NCBI RefSeq assembly: GCF_900156625.1
Contig: NZ_FTOB01000003.1
Span: 372,001 to 436,000 of the forward strand
Length of the DNA stretch: 64,000 nt
From: Zobellia uliginosa
GTDB taxonomy: Bacteria; Bacteroidota; Bacteroidia; Flavobacteriales; Flavobacteriaceae
Direction of reading: 5' to 3'
Every line of letters begins with the position of its first letter. The stretch's first letter is position 1. Below the pieces are notes generated by a model. That model saw only the letters and a list, made by a program, of their open reading frames with translations, was not told the DNA's origin and ran no database searches. Shown one piece after another: positions 25,160 through 34,452 of this stretch. The translations under genes were made by a program, and so were the position numbers.

Positions 25160-28100
25160 ATGAAAAAACTCAGACTTTTAATGGCATTCCTCCTTTTAGG
25201 GGTGACAACAGTTTCATGGGCGCAAACACAGATTTCCGGTGTTGTGGTCGATGAAGCTAATATACCTTTGCCAGGTGCCAGTGTTTTAGTAAAGGGTACG
25301 AACAATGGTGTTGTATCTGATTTTGACGGAAATTTTGTCATATCGGTCGGTGCTTCCGATAAAGCTTTAGTGGTTTCATATATAGGATATGAAGACAAGG
25401 AAGTTGCTTTGACGGGAACCTCGACCTATACCGTTCAACTGAGTGAATCCTCTATGGGACTTGATGAAGTTGTGGTAATTGGGTATGGTTCGGTAAAGAA
25501 GACCGATTTGACCGGTGCCGTTGCATCTATTGGAACGGAGCAATTGACGGAACAACGTAAAACCGATTTGGGACAGGCTGTACGGGGTACGGTAGCAGGT
25601 GTAGATGTAAGAAGGCTGAACTCAAAACCAGGGTCGCCCTTATCTATCCGGATTAGGGGTAATACGGTGATTACCAACAGCAACCAGGCGAATAAAGATG
25701 GTCAGAGCGACAATGTAACGGAAGATTTATCAAGGCCCTTATATGTAGTCGACGGTATTTTTCTAGATAACATTAACTTGCTTAACCCGGCCGATATCCA
25801 GCAAATGGATATCTTAAAGGATGCTTCTGCAACCGCCATTTATGGTTCAAGGGGAGCTAACGGGGTGGTAATTATTACCACAAAAAACGGAATAGAAGGT
25901 AAGACCCAATTTTCATACGATGCCTCATTCGGTATCAGTACGGCGACCAATCTTCCCGATACCATGTCGGGAAGCGAATATGTCGATTTTATCGACGATA
26001 GCTTGCGGGCTGAACAATGGAAAACAGATTGGTTGAATAACCCTTCGTCAAACCTTTCGGCCGCGGATTTCAATAATTATACCCTTAACCGGTCTACCGA
26101 GTTTTTTAATAACGGGGAAACCGACAACATAGCCAACGGAAGATATTTTGATTGGGTAGATTACATTACTAGGGCGGCAATGCAGACCAGCCATACCGTT
26201 TCTATGTCGGGAGGAGAGAATGGATTGGTGTACAGTGGATCCATTGGTTATTTAAAAGATGAGGGCGTAGTGGGTAATGATCAAGCTTATGAGCGCTATA
26301 CCGCGTCAGTGTCTTTGTCAAAAAAAATAAACCGATTGACCATAGGTCTACGCGCTTATCTATCGTATTCGGAACAAGAATCAGGCAGTAGGGAGCTTTT
26401 TAGAAGTGCCTATAGATTGCCCGTTACCGTAGATCCTTATGATGATAATGGGGAATTGATATTGGTTCCCGACGATGAAGACCCAAGGTTTATGAACCCC
26501 TATTACGAGGTGAACGGGGCTTGGAAGGTCAACCAAAGGATATTGAACGTAATATCGAACTTCTACTTGCAATATGCGGCTAGCGATCAGGTAACCTTGA
26601 AAACAACTTTTTCTCCTAACTTATCTACTACAAGAAACGGGGAGCATAGGGGCTTGCTTACCAAAGCGGCAAGGAACGACCCTTCTAGAACAAGGGCTTA
26701 CTTCGGAACGGATTGGAACAATTCTTATACTTGGGACAATACGGCGGACTTTAACTTCGATATAACCGATAAGCAAAAATTGAGTACTACCTTGATCGCT
26801 TCGGTCTATTATGATCAACTCGAAGGTAATAATATAGAGACGAGAAATGTTCCTGATTTCCACGGCTTCTATAATACAGGTTCAGGTACCGATATTCGTG
26901 AGAATAGCTCGTACTACCAAAAAGAGACCACGGCTTCATTTGCCGGTCGTTTAAACTATAACATTAACGACAAGTACTTGTTTACCTTTACCGGAAGATA
27001 TGATGGGGCCTCTAAATTGGCCGAGGGCAACAAATGGAACTTCTTTCCATCTGCAGCATTCGCATGGCGGGCAAGTGAAGAGAAATTTCTACAGAGCGCC
27101 GATTGGCTGTCTAACCTAAAACTAAGGTTGAGTTATGGTAAATCGGGTAACTACAATACCGTAGGACCGTATCAGTCTTTTGCCTTCCTTGAAGGGGCCA
27201 ATTACCTCTATGGTGATAATTTGACCAACGGGAATATCGTCAGCGGCTTCTCCAATAACAAGTTGACTTGGGAAGAGTCTGAAGAAATCAACTTCGGACT
27301 CGATTTTGGAATGCTCAACAATAGGGTCAATTTTTCATTGGAATTGTACGACAAAAAGACCGAAGGGGCTATTTTTTCTAGAGACCTCTTAATGTTGACC
27401 GGTTTTGATAGTGCGGTGGGGAACTTCGGTTCAATGAAAAACAGTGGGGTAGAGTTTACCTTGAACACCAAAAACATTCAAACCGAAAACTTTAGTTGGA
27501 ACACCAGTTTGAACTTTGCCAAAAACAAAAACGAAATATTAAAACTGGAAGGGGATTTAGAATTACAGGTTTTTGGTACACATAGTGCCTTGATCGTAGG
27601 AGAACCTTCTGACGCCATTTATTCATATGAGAAATTGGGTATTTGGCAAATAGATGAAGCCGCAGAAGCCGCGACGTATGGAGCGGTACCCGGTGAGTAC
27701 AAATTCAAGGACCAAAATAACGACGGGGCCATCGATGCCGTAAACGATAAGGTCGTTATTGGTACAACGGCTCCCGATTGGACAGGGGGTATGACCAATA
27801 CCTTTAAATATAAAAACCTTGATATGTCGGTTATGATGTATACGAGACAGGGAGTTTTTGGTCATTCCGAATTTCACCAACATCACGATATAAACGCCAG
27901 TGAGACTGCATTTAATAAAATAAGTACTTCGTATTGGACCCCCGACAACCCCGATGCGGAAAACCCCTTGCCTGGTGTTACGCCAAATGTAGGTGAGTAC
28001 TGGTTTGAAGATATGTCCTTTGTTAAGATAGGGAATATCGGAGTAGGATATAATTTTCCAAGTGAGCTATTGGATAGGTTAAAAATGTCAAGTGCAAGAT

Positions 28101-28234
28101 TGTCGGTCGACGTTCAAAACCCTTTCACTTTTACCGATTATGAAGGGCCAGACCCTGAAACAGGCCTGCAAAACTCATACAACATGAGCTTTCAGACACG
28201 TACTACCTTGATAGGTTTAAAAGTTGCATTCTAA
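25160..28234 (+). CDS. SusC/RagA-type TonB-dependent outer-membrane transporter
   Basis: A 1024-residue protein. Signal peptide residues 1-21 (VTTVSWAQ); carboxypeptidase-regulatory-like domain about 23-95 (ISGVVVDEANIPLPGASVLV); TonB-box region and SusC signature near 97-120 (SMGLDEVVVIGYG, KKTDLTGAV); plug domain to about 240 (DILKDASATAIYGSRGANGVV); then the beta-barrel, ending with the aromatic TTLIGLKVAF. It lacks the N-terminal anti-sigma-signalling extension, which fits control by the hybrid regulator downstream. It imports oligosaccharides together with the SusD lipoprotein, encoded 18 bases later. Confidence 0.97.
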   Translation: MKKLRLLMAFLLLGVTTVSWAQTQISGVVVDEANIPLPGASVLVKGTNNGVVSDFDGNFVISVGASDKALVVSYIGYEDKEVALTGTSTYTVQLSESSMGLDEVVVIGYGSVKKTDLTGAVASIGTEQLTEQRKTDLGQAVRGTVAGVDVRRLNSKPGSPLSIRIRGNTVITNSNQANKDGQSDNVTEDLSRPLYVVDGIFLDNINLLNPADIQQMDILKDASATAIYGSRGANGVVIITTKNGIEGKTQFSYDASFGISTATNLPDTMSGSEYVDFIDDSLRAEQWKTDWLNNPSSNLSAADFNNYTLNRSTEFFNNGETDNIANGRYFDWVDYITRAAMQTSHTVSMSGGENGLVYSGSIGYLKDEGVVGNDQAYERYTASVSLSKKINRLTIGLRAYLSYSEQESGSRELFRSAYRLPVTVDPYDDNGELILVPDDEDPRFMNPYYEVNGAWKVNQRILNVISNFYLQYAASDQVTLKTTFSPNLSTTRNGEHRGLLTKAARNDPSRTRAYFGTDWNNSYTWDNTADFNFDITDKQKLSTTLIASVYYDQLEGNNIETRNVPDFHGFYNTGSGTDIRENSSYYQKETTASFAGRLNYNINDKYLFTFTGRYDGASKLAEGNKWNFFPSAAFAWRASEEKFLQSADWLSNLKLRLSYGKSGNYNTVGPYQSFAFLEGANYLYGDNLTNGNIVSGFSNNKLTWEESEEINFGLDFGMLNNRVNFSLELYDKKTEGAIFSRDLLMLTGFDSAVGNFGSMKNSGVEFTLNTKNIQTENFSWNTSLNFAKNKNEILKLEGDLELQVFGTHSALIVGEPSDAIYSYEKLGIWQIDEAAEAATYGAVPGEYKFKDQNNDGAIDAVNDKVVIGTTAPDWTGGMTNTFKYKNLDMSVMMYTRQGVFGHSEFHQHHDINASETAFNKISTSYWTPDNPDAENPLPGVTPNVGEYWFEDMSFVKIGNIGVGYNFPSELLDRLKMSSARLSVDVQNPFTFTDYEGPDPETGLQNSYNMSFQTRTTLIGLKVAF

Positions 28235-28252
28235 AGATAAAATTTTAAGAAA

Positions 28253-29914
28253 ATGAATAGATATATAAAGAACATCGGAAGGTTGCTATTGGGTTTGGCC
28301 CTAAGCTTTACCACATATTCCTGTAACGACTACTTAGAGGAAGAGAACTACACCAACCTAACAGGTGAGGACTTTATTTCGGAAGATAACGCGGATAGAT
28401 TGGTGGTTGGTATTTACGACGCCCTAAGACCGGTATACAAGGGGTATGATGTAGCTATGTTGGGAACGGATATTTTTACCACCCAAGGAAATGTCAGTAC
28501 CGATTTAAGTTCGTTGAACGTTTATTTTAACCTCAACAGTAGTAGCGGTAGCTTTTCTTCCGAATGGGGTAGAAATTACAGTGTGATCAGTAAGGCCAAT
28601 ATAGTCGTCAACCGCTTTACCAATGAAATCTCTTGGGTCGACTCTAACCTATCTGTCCGTGATAATGGTATTGCCCAGGCAAAAGGTTTAAGGGCCTTGG
28701 CCTATTTCAATCTAGTGCAACAGTTTGGCGGAGTTGTAATTTCCTTGGAAGAAATTACGGAAATTAGTTCCGATTATACCCGTTCGACCGAAGAAGAGAC
28801 CTATACCCAGATCATTACCGATCTAGAGGAGGCGATTCCTGATTTAGAGGCCTATCCTGAAACCGGTCGGTTTTCGAAAAGGGCGGCCCAGCATTTATTG
28901 GCAAAGGTATACCTGACAAGGGCTTATACCTCCTTTGCCGGTTCCGATGATTTTGAAAAAGCCGCGGCCTTGGCGGAAAGTGCGATTGATGGCTATGATA
29001 TCAAGTCACAAACGTACGCCCAGGTATTCGACTATGACAACCAGGTAAATGATGAAGTGTTGTTTGCCATACAATACGGTGCAGGTGGTGATTACGAAGA
29101 CCGTAACAACAACAAGCACTCCATATTAATGTACAGTGTAGACCAATTGCCGGGAATGAATAGGCAAAACCCATATGGTTTCAGGGATGGTAATGCAATG
29201 CCTACCGAGTTTTTCTATTCCTTGTTTGATGATAACGATACTAGGGAAGAAGCAACCATTCATAGGACCTTGTTCGCCAATGTCGTAGATTCTGTGGGTA
29301 CCGATATAATTGCCGTGGGCGATACGGTAGCTTATTTTCCTAAGAATGCATTGACCGCCGATCAGTTGGCCGATAAGTTAGACCGATATTATGTCTATCA
29401 GCCCGATCAGTATTACTACAACGATGCTCCCGTAGATGTGCCAGGGGTCAACTACCTTTATACGAAAAATCAGAACACCACGAACTTCCCTATTTTTAAA
29501 AAATTCGACGATGTCGGCTTTGATGAGGCGGAAGGCGGTTATAGGGACACTTTTGTATTCAGGGTGGCCGAATCGCATTTGATTGCGGCTGAAGCCTACC
29601 TAGGTGCGGGTAATCCGGCTATGGCCGTTAACCATATGAACATCGTTAGGGAGCGTGCTACGGGCGTAGCGAATCACTATGCCTCCGTGACCATAGACGA
29701 TATCTTGGATGAAAGGGCCTTGGAACTTGCCGGGGAAACCAATAGATGGAACGATTTAAAAAGAACGGGCAAACTAGAGGAGCGTATAAAGCTTTACAAT
29801 CCCCATGTGATCGATCATGGTTCTTTTGACCCATCGGTGCATTTGTTGAGACCTATTCCTGCTACCGAAATTATTCTGTCCGATAACAATATTGAACAAA
29901 ACCCTGGTTATTAA
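28253..29914 (+). CDS. SusD/RagB-type glycan-binding lipoprotein
   Basis: A 553-residue lipoprotein (LALSFTTYSC, Cys at 24). The RagB/SusD pattern is clear: N-terminal NDYLEE, TPR-like helices (AKGLRALAYFNLVQQFGGV, FSKRAAQHLLAKVYLTRAY), the C-terminal SHLIAAEAYLGAG, DILDERALELAGETNRWNDLKRTGKL and the closing LLRPIPATEIILSDNNIEQNPGY. It forms the lid of the SusC transporter at the cell surface and selects the glycan. A terminator-like hairpin follows, before the enzyme genes. Confidence 0.97.
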   Translation: MNRYIKNIGRLLLGLALSFTTYSCNDYLEEENYTNLTGEDFISEDNADRLVVGIYDALRPVYKGYDVAMLGTDIFTTQGNVSTDLSSLNVYFNLNSSSGSFSSEWGRNYSVISKANIVVNRFTNEISWVDSNLSVRDNGIAQAKGLRALAYFNLVQQFGGVVISLEEITEISSDYTRSTEEETYTQIITDLEEAIPDLEAYPETGRFSKRAAQHLLAKVYLTRAYTSFAGSDDFEKAAALAESAIDGYDIKSQTYAQVFDYDNQVNDEVLFAIQYGAGGDYEDRNNNKHSILMYSVDQLPGMNRQNPYGFRDGNAMPTEFFYSLFDDNDTREEATIHRTLFANVVDSVGTDIIAVGDTVAYFPKNALTADQLADKLDRYYVYQPDQYYYNDAPVDVPGVNYLYTKNQNTTNFPIFKKFDDVGFDEAEGGYRDTFVFRVAESHLIAAEAYLGAGNPAMAVNHMNIVRERATGVANHYASVTIDDILDERALELAGETNRWNDLKRTGKLEERIKLYNPHVIDHGSFDPSVHLLRPIPATEIILSDNNIEQNPGY

Positions 29915-29935
29915 TTGAAATTTTGAGTTGGTTAA

Positions 29936-29971
29936 ATATGGACGGGAGTGGTATTCCTGTCCATATTTTTT
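29936..29971 (+). terminator. terminator/attenuator between susD and the PUL enzymes
   Basis: ATATGGACGGGA (29936-29947) pairs with TCCTGTCCATAT (29955-29966) with one G-T wobble, followed by TTTTT. No separate promoter consensus is visible before the next gene, so partial read-through is likely and would make susCD transcripts more abundant than enzyme transcripts. Confidence 0.8.
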
Positions 29972-30012
29972 GAAATGCCCCCTAATACTAAGACCAGTAT
30001 ATAATTCATAAA

Positions 30013-32064
30013 ATGAAGACAACGTTACGATTTAGCCGAATCCTCATAGTACTTGCGGTTCTGGGTGTGCTCTTGTTTTATTCCTTCTCCAAAGAAAAGA
30101 CAACTTCCTGTTTTTTAGTGATAGGTAAAGGGGCAAGTGAAACGGAACGCAATGCGGTTGACGATTTTAAACAAGATTTAGAGAAAACCGTATCGGCAAA
30201 AGTCCATATCGTTTCCGATGTCAACGACCTTACCGATAAGGGAACCGTAATCGTATTGGGAACTCCGGCTTCAAATGATCTTATTGCCGCGCTGAACGAG
30301 GAGGGTAAAATTAACATAACAAAGGAAACACCAGGTCCTAGGGGAGGTATATGGGCGAAAACAAGCTTACAGGGAGAAGAGGAGGTCATCGTTATTGCGG
30401 GGTCCGATGTACAGGGCCTTCAATATGCGGTTTACGACTATTCAAACGAAATGCTGGGTATCGATCCCTTGCAATATTGGACCGGTAAGGAAGTTACACC
30501 TAAATCGATAAATGACCTCTTTAATTTTACGGATAGAAAAATAGCACCTCCTAAAGTACCCTTGCTTTGCTACTTTGAAAACGATGTGGATGAGTTGGCC
30601 AATTATAGGGGGCAATTGTTACAATACGATTGGGAGAGCTATACCGAAATGATCAATTCACTGGTACGGCTAAGGTACAATGCCATCCAACTCTTTGATA
30701 TGCTCGGGCGACCCGAATTTTTTATTCGTCCGGAATATAAAGAACTTACCGATTACAAGCTAGATATCGCCTATGTAGAAAAGATGATAGACTACGCACA
30801 GAAAAAAGGGATGAAGGTGGCCATAGATTTTGCCCTTGGTTATCAAATACACCCTATGTCGGCCGATAAAGCTACTTGTTGGGCCGATTATAAGGAAGAC
30901 TGGTTGACCGCATGGCGTTATTATTTAGAGGAGACCCCATTGCGTAAAACCGATATTTTTATTTTACGCCCCAGACACCAAGTGTGGGATTGGGAGTACG
31001 AAAGTAGTTGCGGGGAAGATAAGGTAGCGGTGTTTAATGAGGTATATAAAGCGTTTGGTGATTTGGTCGATGCCTATAAACCCAATGCCGATAAGGTCTT
31101 GGTTTGTTATTCCGATGGAATGGAAATGTGGAATGATGGCTTCCGACCTCCTAAAGATTGGATCGTGGCATGGTCCGACCATGGGTTTGGCGATTTTGCA
31201 TATTATCCCGATACCACCGATGGTTACGATTTCGGCACTTATATGCATGCGGGGTTTTGGCTGAACCATACCGTTCATAACCCTTATCCCGAAAAAGTGG
31301 AATCGGTAATGAATGAGATGTTCTCAGGATACGATGCCGATAAGTTTTGTTTGGTAAACGGACAGAATTTCAGACCCTTTCTGCTAAACATCGAAGCCTA
31401 TGCCGAGGTGTGTAATTCCCCTAAAAGTTTTGAGGCCGATGCTTTTTACAAAGAATGGACAGAAGGCTATTTTGATGGTGAAAGTGCCGAACATGCAGTA
31501 GCATCGATGAAATATTTACACAGGGCACAAAAGGAAAGAATAGGCTATGTACAGCACCTTTGGGAAATAAGGGAGGCCATATCCTATTTATCCGATAGCC
31601 CTATACAACGTCCCGGAAAATCACCTGTAGGGCATGACTATAAAAGGGTCGAGAACGATTTGGAGCGTGTCAGGTTCATACGGCAAGAAATAAATAGGGC
31701 CGTTCAAGAAGCCGAAACAGGATTGAAGAAAGCCAAGAGGAACAAAAACTTCTACCACGACTATATCTATCTTCCTGCATGCCTTTATCAAGATTTAATC
31801 GATTTTGAACGCACCTTGCACGACATGTCCATCCTTAAAAAACAGTTCGAAGACACGGATGACGATAAGTTTTTGAACGATGTCCGGGCCTTGTTGCCAA
31901 AAGCAAAAGAACAACTGGAGGTCATTTATCATAACCGAAAAACCGGTGACAAAGAAGCAAAATGGAAGAATTGGTACAACCCTGAAATAAGAAGGCCGAA
32001 CAATGGCTTCCCAACTTTTGAAATGTTAGACCAAATCACCTCAAACCTTAATACAAAAAGCTAA
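30013..32064 (+). CDS. divergent GH115-like glycoside hydrolase
   Basis: A 683-residue protein with an N-terminal membrane anchor or signal (residues about 8-26). Residues 35-175 match the N-terminal beta domain of GH115 and GH67-type enzymes (VIVIAGSDVQGLQYAVYDYSNE, then MLGIDPLQYWTGKEV). The barrel part includes YNAIQLFDMLGRPEF, VCYSDGMEMW, an AWSDHGFGDFAYYP segment where typical GH115 proteins have a DDN-G motif, and FCLVNGQNFRP. GH115 enzymes remove glucuronic acid from polysaccharides. This protein is shorter than the usual 800-950 residues, lacks the C-terminal domains and diverges at likely active-site positions, so the family call is tentative and its specificity open. The next gene starts 14 bases later. 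Confidence 0.6.
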   Translation: MKTTLRFSRILIVLAVLGVLLFYSFSKEKTTSCFLVIGKGASETERNAVDDFKQDLEKTVSAKVHIVSDVNDLTDKGTVIVLGTPASNDLIAALNEEGKINITKETPGPRGGIWAKTSLQGEEEVIVIAGSDVQGLQYAVYDYSNEMLGIDPLQYWTGKEVTPKSINDLFNFTDRKIAPPKVPLLCYFENDVDELANYRGQLLQYDWESYTEMINSLVRLRYNAIQLFDMLGRPEFFIRPEYKELTDYKLDIAYVEKMIDYAQKKGMKVAIDFALGYQIHPMSADKATCWADYKEDWLTAWRYYLEETPLRKTDIFILRPRHQVWDWEYESSCGEDKVAVFNEVYKAFGDLVDAYKPNADKVLVCYSDGMEMWNDGFRPPKDWIVAWSDHGFGDFAYYPDTTDGYDFGTYMHAGFWLNHTVHNPYPEKVESVMNEMFSGYDADKFCLVNGQNFRPFLLNIEAYAEVCNSPKSFEADAFYKEWTEGYFDGESAEHAVASMKYLHRAQKERIGYVQHLWEIREAISYLSDSPIQRPGKSPVGHDYKRVENDLERVRFIRQEINRAVQEAETGLKKAKRNKNFYHDYIYLPACLYQDLIDFERTLHDMSILKKQFEDTDDDKFLNDVRALLPKAKEQLEVIYHNRKTGDKEAKWKNWYNPEIRRPNNGFPTFEMLDQITSNLNTKS

Positions 32065-32077
32065 AGAAACTCTTTAT

Positions 32078-34390
32078 ATGAATTTATTTTCAAAAGTTTC
32101 CCTATACGGAATTTGCATCTCATTAGCGGTTGCACTCTCATCTTGTGGGGCTGAAAGCCAAGGCCCTCAAACAGTTGAAATAGTTGAGCCTGTAGATCTG
32201 GTCTACCCTCAGCTCGATACTGAAAATTCAAGATGGTTCTTCTTTTCGTCGGCGAGTAGGCCGTTCGGAATGGTCAACTTGAGTCCCGATACCGAAGTGG
32301 ATGGTGCTTGGGGAAGTGGGTATAGGTACAAGGTAGACACCGTACAGGGGTTTAGCCATATCCATGCATGGCAACTTTCGGGTTTATCGGTTATGCCGGT
32401 AACCATAGATGATACAAATAGAAAGGCGATATTCACCGAGTTTCGATCTAAGTTTGACCATGACAAGGAAAAGGTCTCCCCGGGCTATCATTATCTGGAA
32501 CTGGAAAAATACGATATCAATGTTGAGCTCACCAGTACAACACGTGTGGGATTGCATAAGTATGCCTTTCCTAAAAAAGGAAAAAGACGGGCCGTACTTT
32601 TTAATTTAAACAGAATGTTGGGCCCTAATAAAAACACTGATGGACGACTTGAAATTGCGGGGAACGGTTCCTTGGTAGGGGAATTGCTTATCAATGAAAC
32701 AAGTAGAAGGCCCAAACCCGTAAAACTCTTTTTTGCCATAGACTTCAAGTCCGGGGTCGATTCATTGGAACGTGACGAAACCACGGGGAATTATTTGGTC
32801 TTTCTAAAGGATGATGTTGATGAAGTTCTTATGAAAGCCGGTATTTCGTATACCTCCATCGCCAATGCCAGGGCGAATATTGATGCCGAATTGCCGCATT
32901 GGGACTTCTATAAGGTTGTTCAAGACTCTAGAAAAGAATGGAATGGTCTACTGGGACGAATAGAAGTCGAAGGCAGTACCGAAACTGCCCGAAAAAGGTT
33001 TTACACGGATTTGTGGCATGGACTTCAGGGCCGAAGGATCATCAGCGATGTCAATGGGGCCTACCCCGATAATACAGGGGAGGAGTTTAGGGTAGGACAA
33101 TTACCTCTCGATGTGAGAGGAAAGCCTAAATTCAATCATTACAATTCCGATTCCTTTTGGGGTGCGCAATGGACGATCAACACACTTTGGGGCTTGGTAT
33201 ATCCCGAAATCATGGAAGAATTTGTGCATTCGCTCCTACAATATTATAAAGATGGGGGAATGGTGCCAAGGGGGCCATCCGGAGGAAATTACACCTATGT
33301 AATGACGGGTGCTTCGTCTACACCGTTTATCGTAAGTGCCATCCAAAAAGGTCTGGTCACCGAAGATTTAGAAGGTATTTACCAGGCTTTAAAGAAAAAC
33401 CATATGCTAGGTGGTATTATGGGCAAAGCAGGATATGAGCACCATACAACGATAGGTGGCGGACTCAAGTATTACTTAGAGAAGGGATATGTACCGCACC
33501 CTATTCCAGAGGGGAGATTCGGAGGCCACCAAGATGGGGCGAGCATGACCATGGAGTATGCCTATCAAGATTGGACCTTGGCCCAATTGGCGAAAAAGCT
33601 AGGGTACCTTGAGGACTATACCTATTTTATGAAGCGTTCCAATAACTATAAAAATGTATTCGACGCTTCCATAGGATGGATGCGACCTAAAGATGTTTCG
33701 GGCAAGTGGCGTGAAAATTACGATCCGTACGAGCATGAAAACGGGTTTATTGAATCGAACGGAGCGCAATCCACATGGTTCGTACCCCATGATCAAGAAG
33801 GACTTGCCTCCTTAATGGGAGGGAAGGAAGCTGCTGTTAAAAAATTGAATATGCAATTCGAACAGGCCGAGAAGTTAGGCTTTACGGCAGGCAGTTCACA
33901 TTCGCAGGAACTGCATCCCGAATATCGCAATATCCCCATCAACTACGGGAACCAACCTTCCATACAAACGGCCTTTGTATTCAATAAGCTAGATAGGCCC
34001 GACCTGACCCAATACTGGTCAAGAAAGGTGGCACAAACCGTTTTTGGAGGATTGTCACCGGCTACCGGCTATAACGGGGATGAAGATCAAGGCCTGATGG
34101 GCAGTTTGGCCGTGCTCATGAAAATTGGGTTGTTTCAAATGAATGGGGGAACCGAGGAGAACCCGAAATATGAATTCGGGAGTCCTAGTTTCGATAAAGT
34201 GGTGATTAATCTTGCCAACGGTAATAAGCTGACTATAAATGCCAAAGGGGCCAGTTCGGGAAAGGTCTATGTAAACGGCATTCAACTGAACGGGGAAGAA
34301 TACAATGCATACAGTGTTTCCCACGACCTCATCGAGAAAGGGGCCGTATTGGATTTTAACATGGTCGGGCATAGGCCCGAGCTAGATTAA
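32078..34390 (+). CDS. GH92-family lipoprotein with altered catalytic residues
   Basis: A 770-residue lipoprotein (LAVALSSC, Cys at 23). The N-terminal part has the GH92 signature in divergent form: RPFGMVNLSPDTEVDG, SGYRYKVDTVQGFSHIHAW and LSVMPVT. The (alpha/alpha)6 part contains WHGLQGRRIISD, SFWGAQWTINTLWGLVYPE and FGGHQDGASMTMEYAYQDW. Near the end are NYGNQPSI, NGDEDQGLMGS, YEFGSPSFDKV and YVNGIQLNG. In canonical GH92 alpha-mannosidases these read roughly NEPS and GNDDxG, with Glu as general acid; here they are N625-Q626-P627-S628 and G667-D668-E669-D670. The fold is secure, but ordinary alpha-mannosidase chemistry is doubtful. Confidence 0.8.
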   Translation: MNLFSKVSLYGICISLAVALSSCGAESQGPQTVEIVEPVDLVYPQLDTENSRWFFFSSASRPFGMVNLSPDTEVDGAWGSGYRYKVDTVQGFSHIHAWQLSGLSVMPVTIDDTNRKAIFTEFRSKFDHDKEKVSPGYHYLELEKYDINVELTSTTRVGLHKYAFPKKGKRRAVLFNLNRMLGPNKNTDGRLEIAGNGSLVGELLINETSRRPKPVKLFFAIDFKSGVDSLERDETTGNYLVFLKDDVDEVLMKAGISYTSIANARANIDAELPHWDFYKVVQDSRKEWNGLLGRIEVEGSTETARKRFYTDLWHGLQGRRIISDVNGAYPDNTGEEFRVGQLPLDVRGKPKFNHYNSDSFWGAQWTINTLWGLVYPEIMEEFVHSLLQYYKDGGMVPRGPSGGNYTYVMTGASSTPFIVSAIQKGLVTEDLEGIYQALKKNHMLGGIMGKAGYEHHTTIGGGLKYYLEKGYVPHPIPEGRFGGHQDGASMTMEYAYQDWTLAQLAKKLGYLEDYTYFMKRSNNYKNVFDASIGWMRPKDVSGKWRENYDPYEHENGFIESNGAQSTWFVPHDQEGLASLMGGKEAAVKKLNMQFEQAEKLGFTAGSSHSQELHPEYRNIPINYGNQPSIQTAFVFNKLDRPDLTQYWSRKVAQTVFGGLSPATGYNGDEDQGLMGSLAVLMKIGLFQMNGGTEENPKYEFGSPSFDKVVINLANGNKLTINAKGASSGKVYVNGIQLNGEEYNAYSVSHDLIEKGAVLDFNMVGHRPELD

Positions 34391-34452
34391 TGACATATGG
34401 GCTAGCAGTTCTTCTTTAATGTCATAAATTGTAGTCACAATTCAAATAAATA

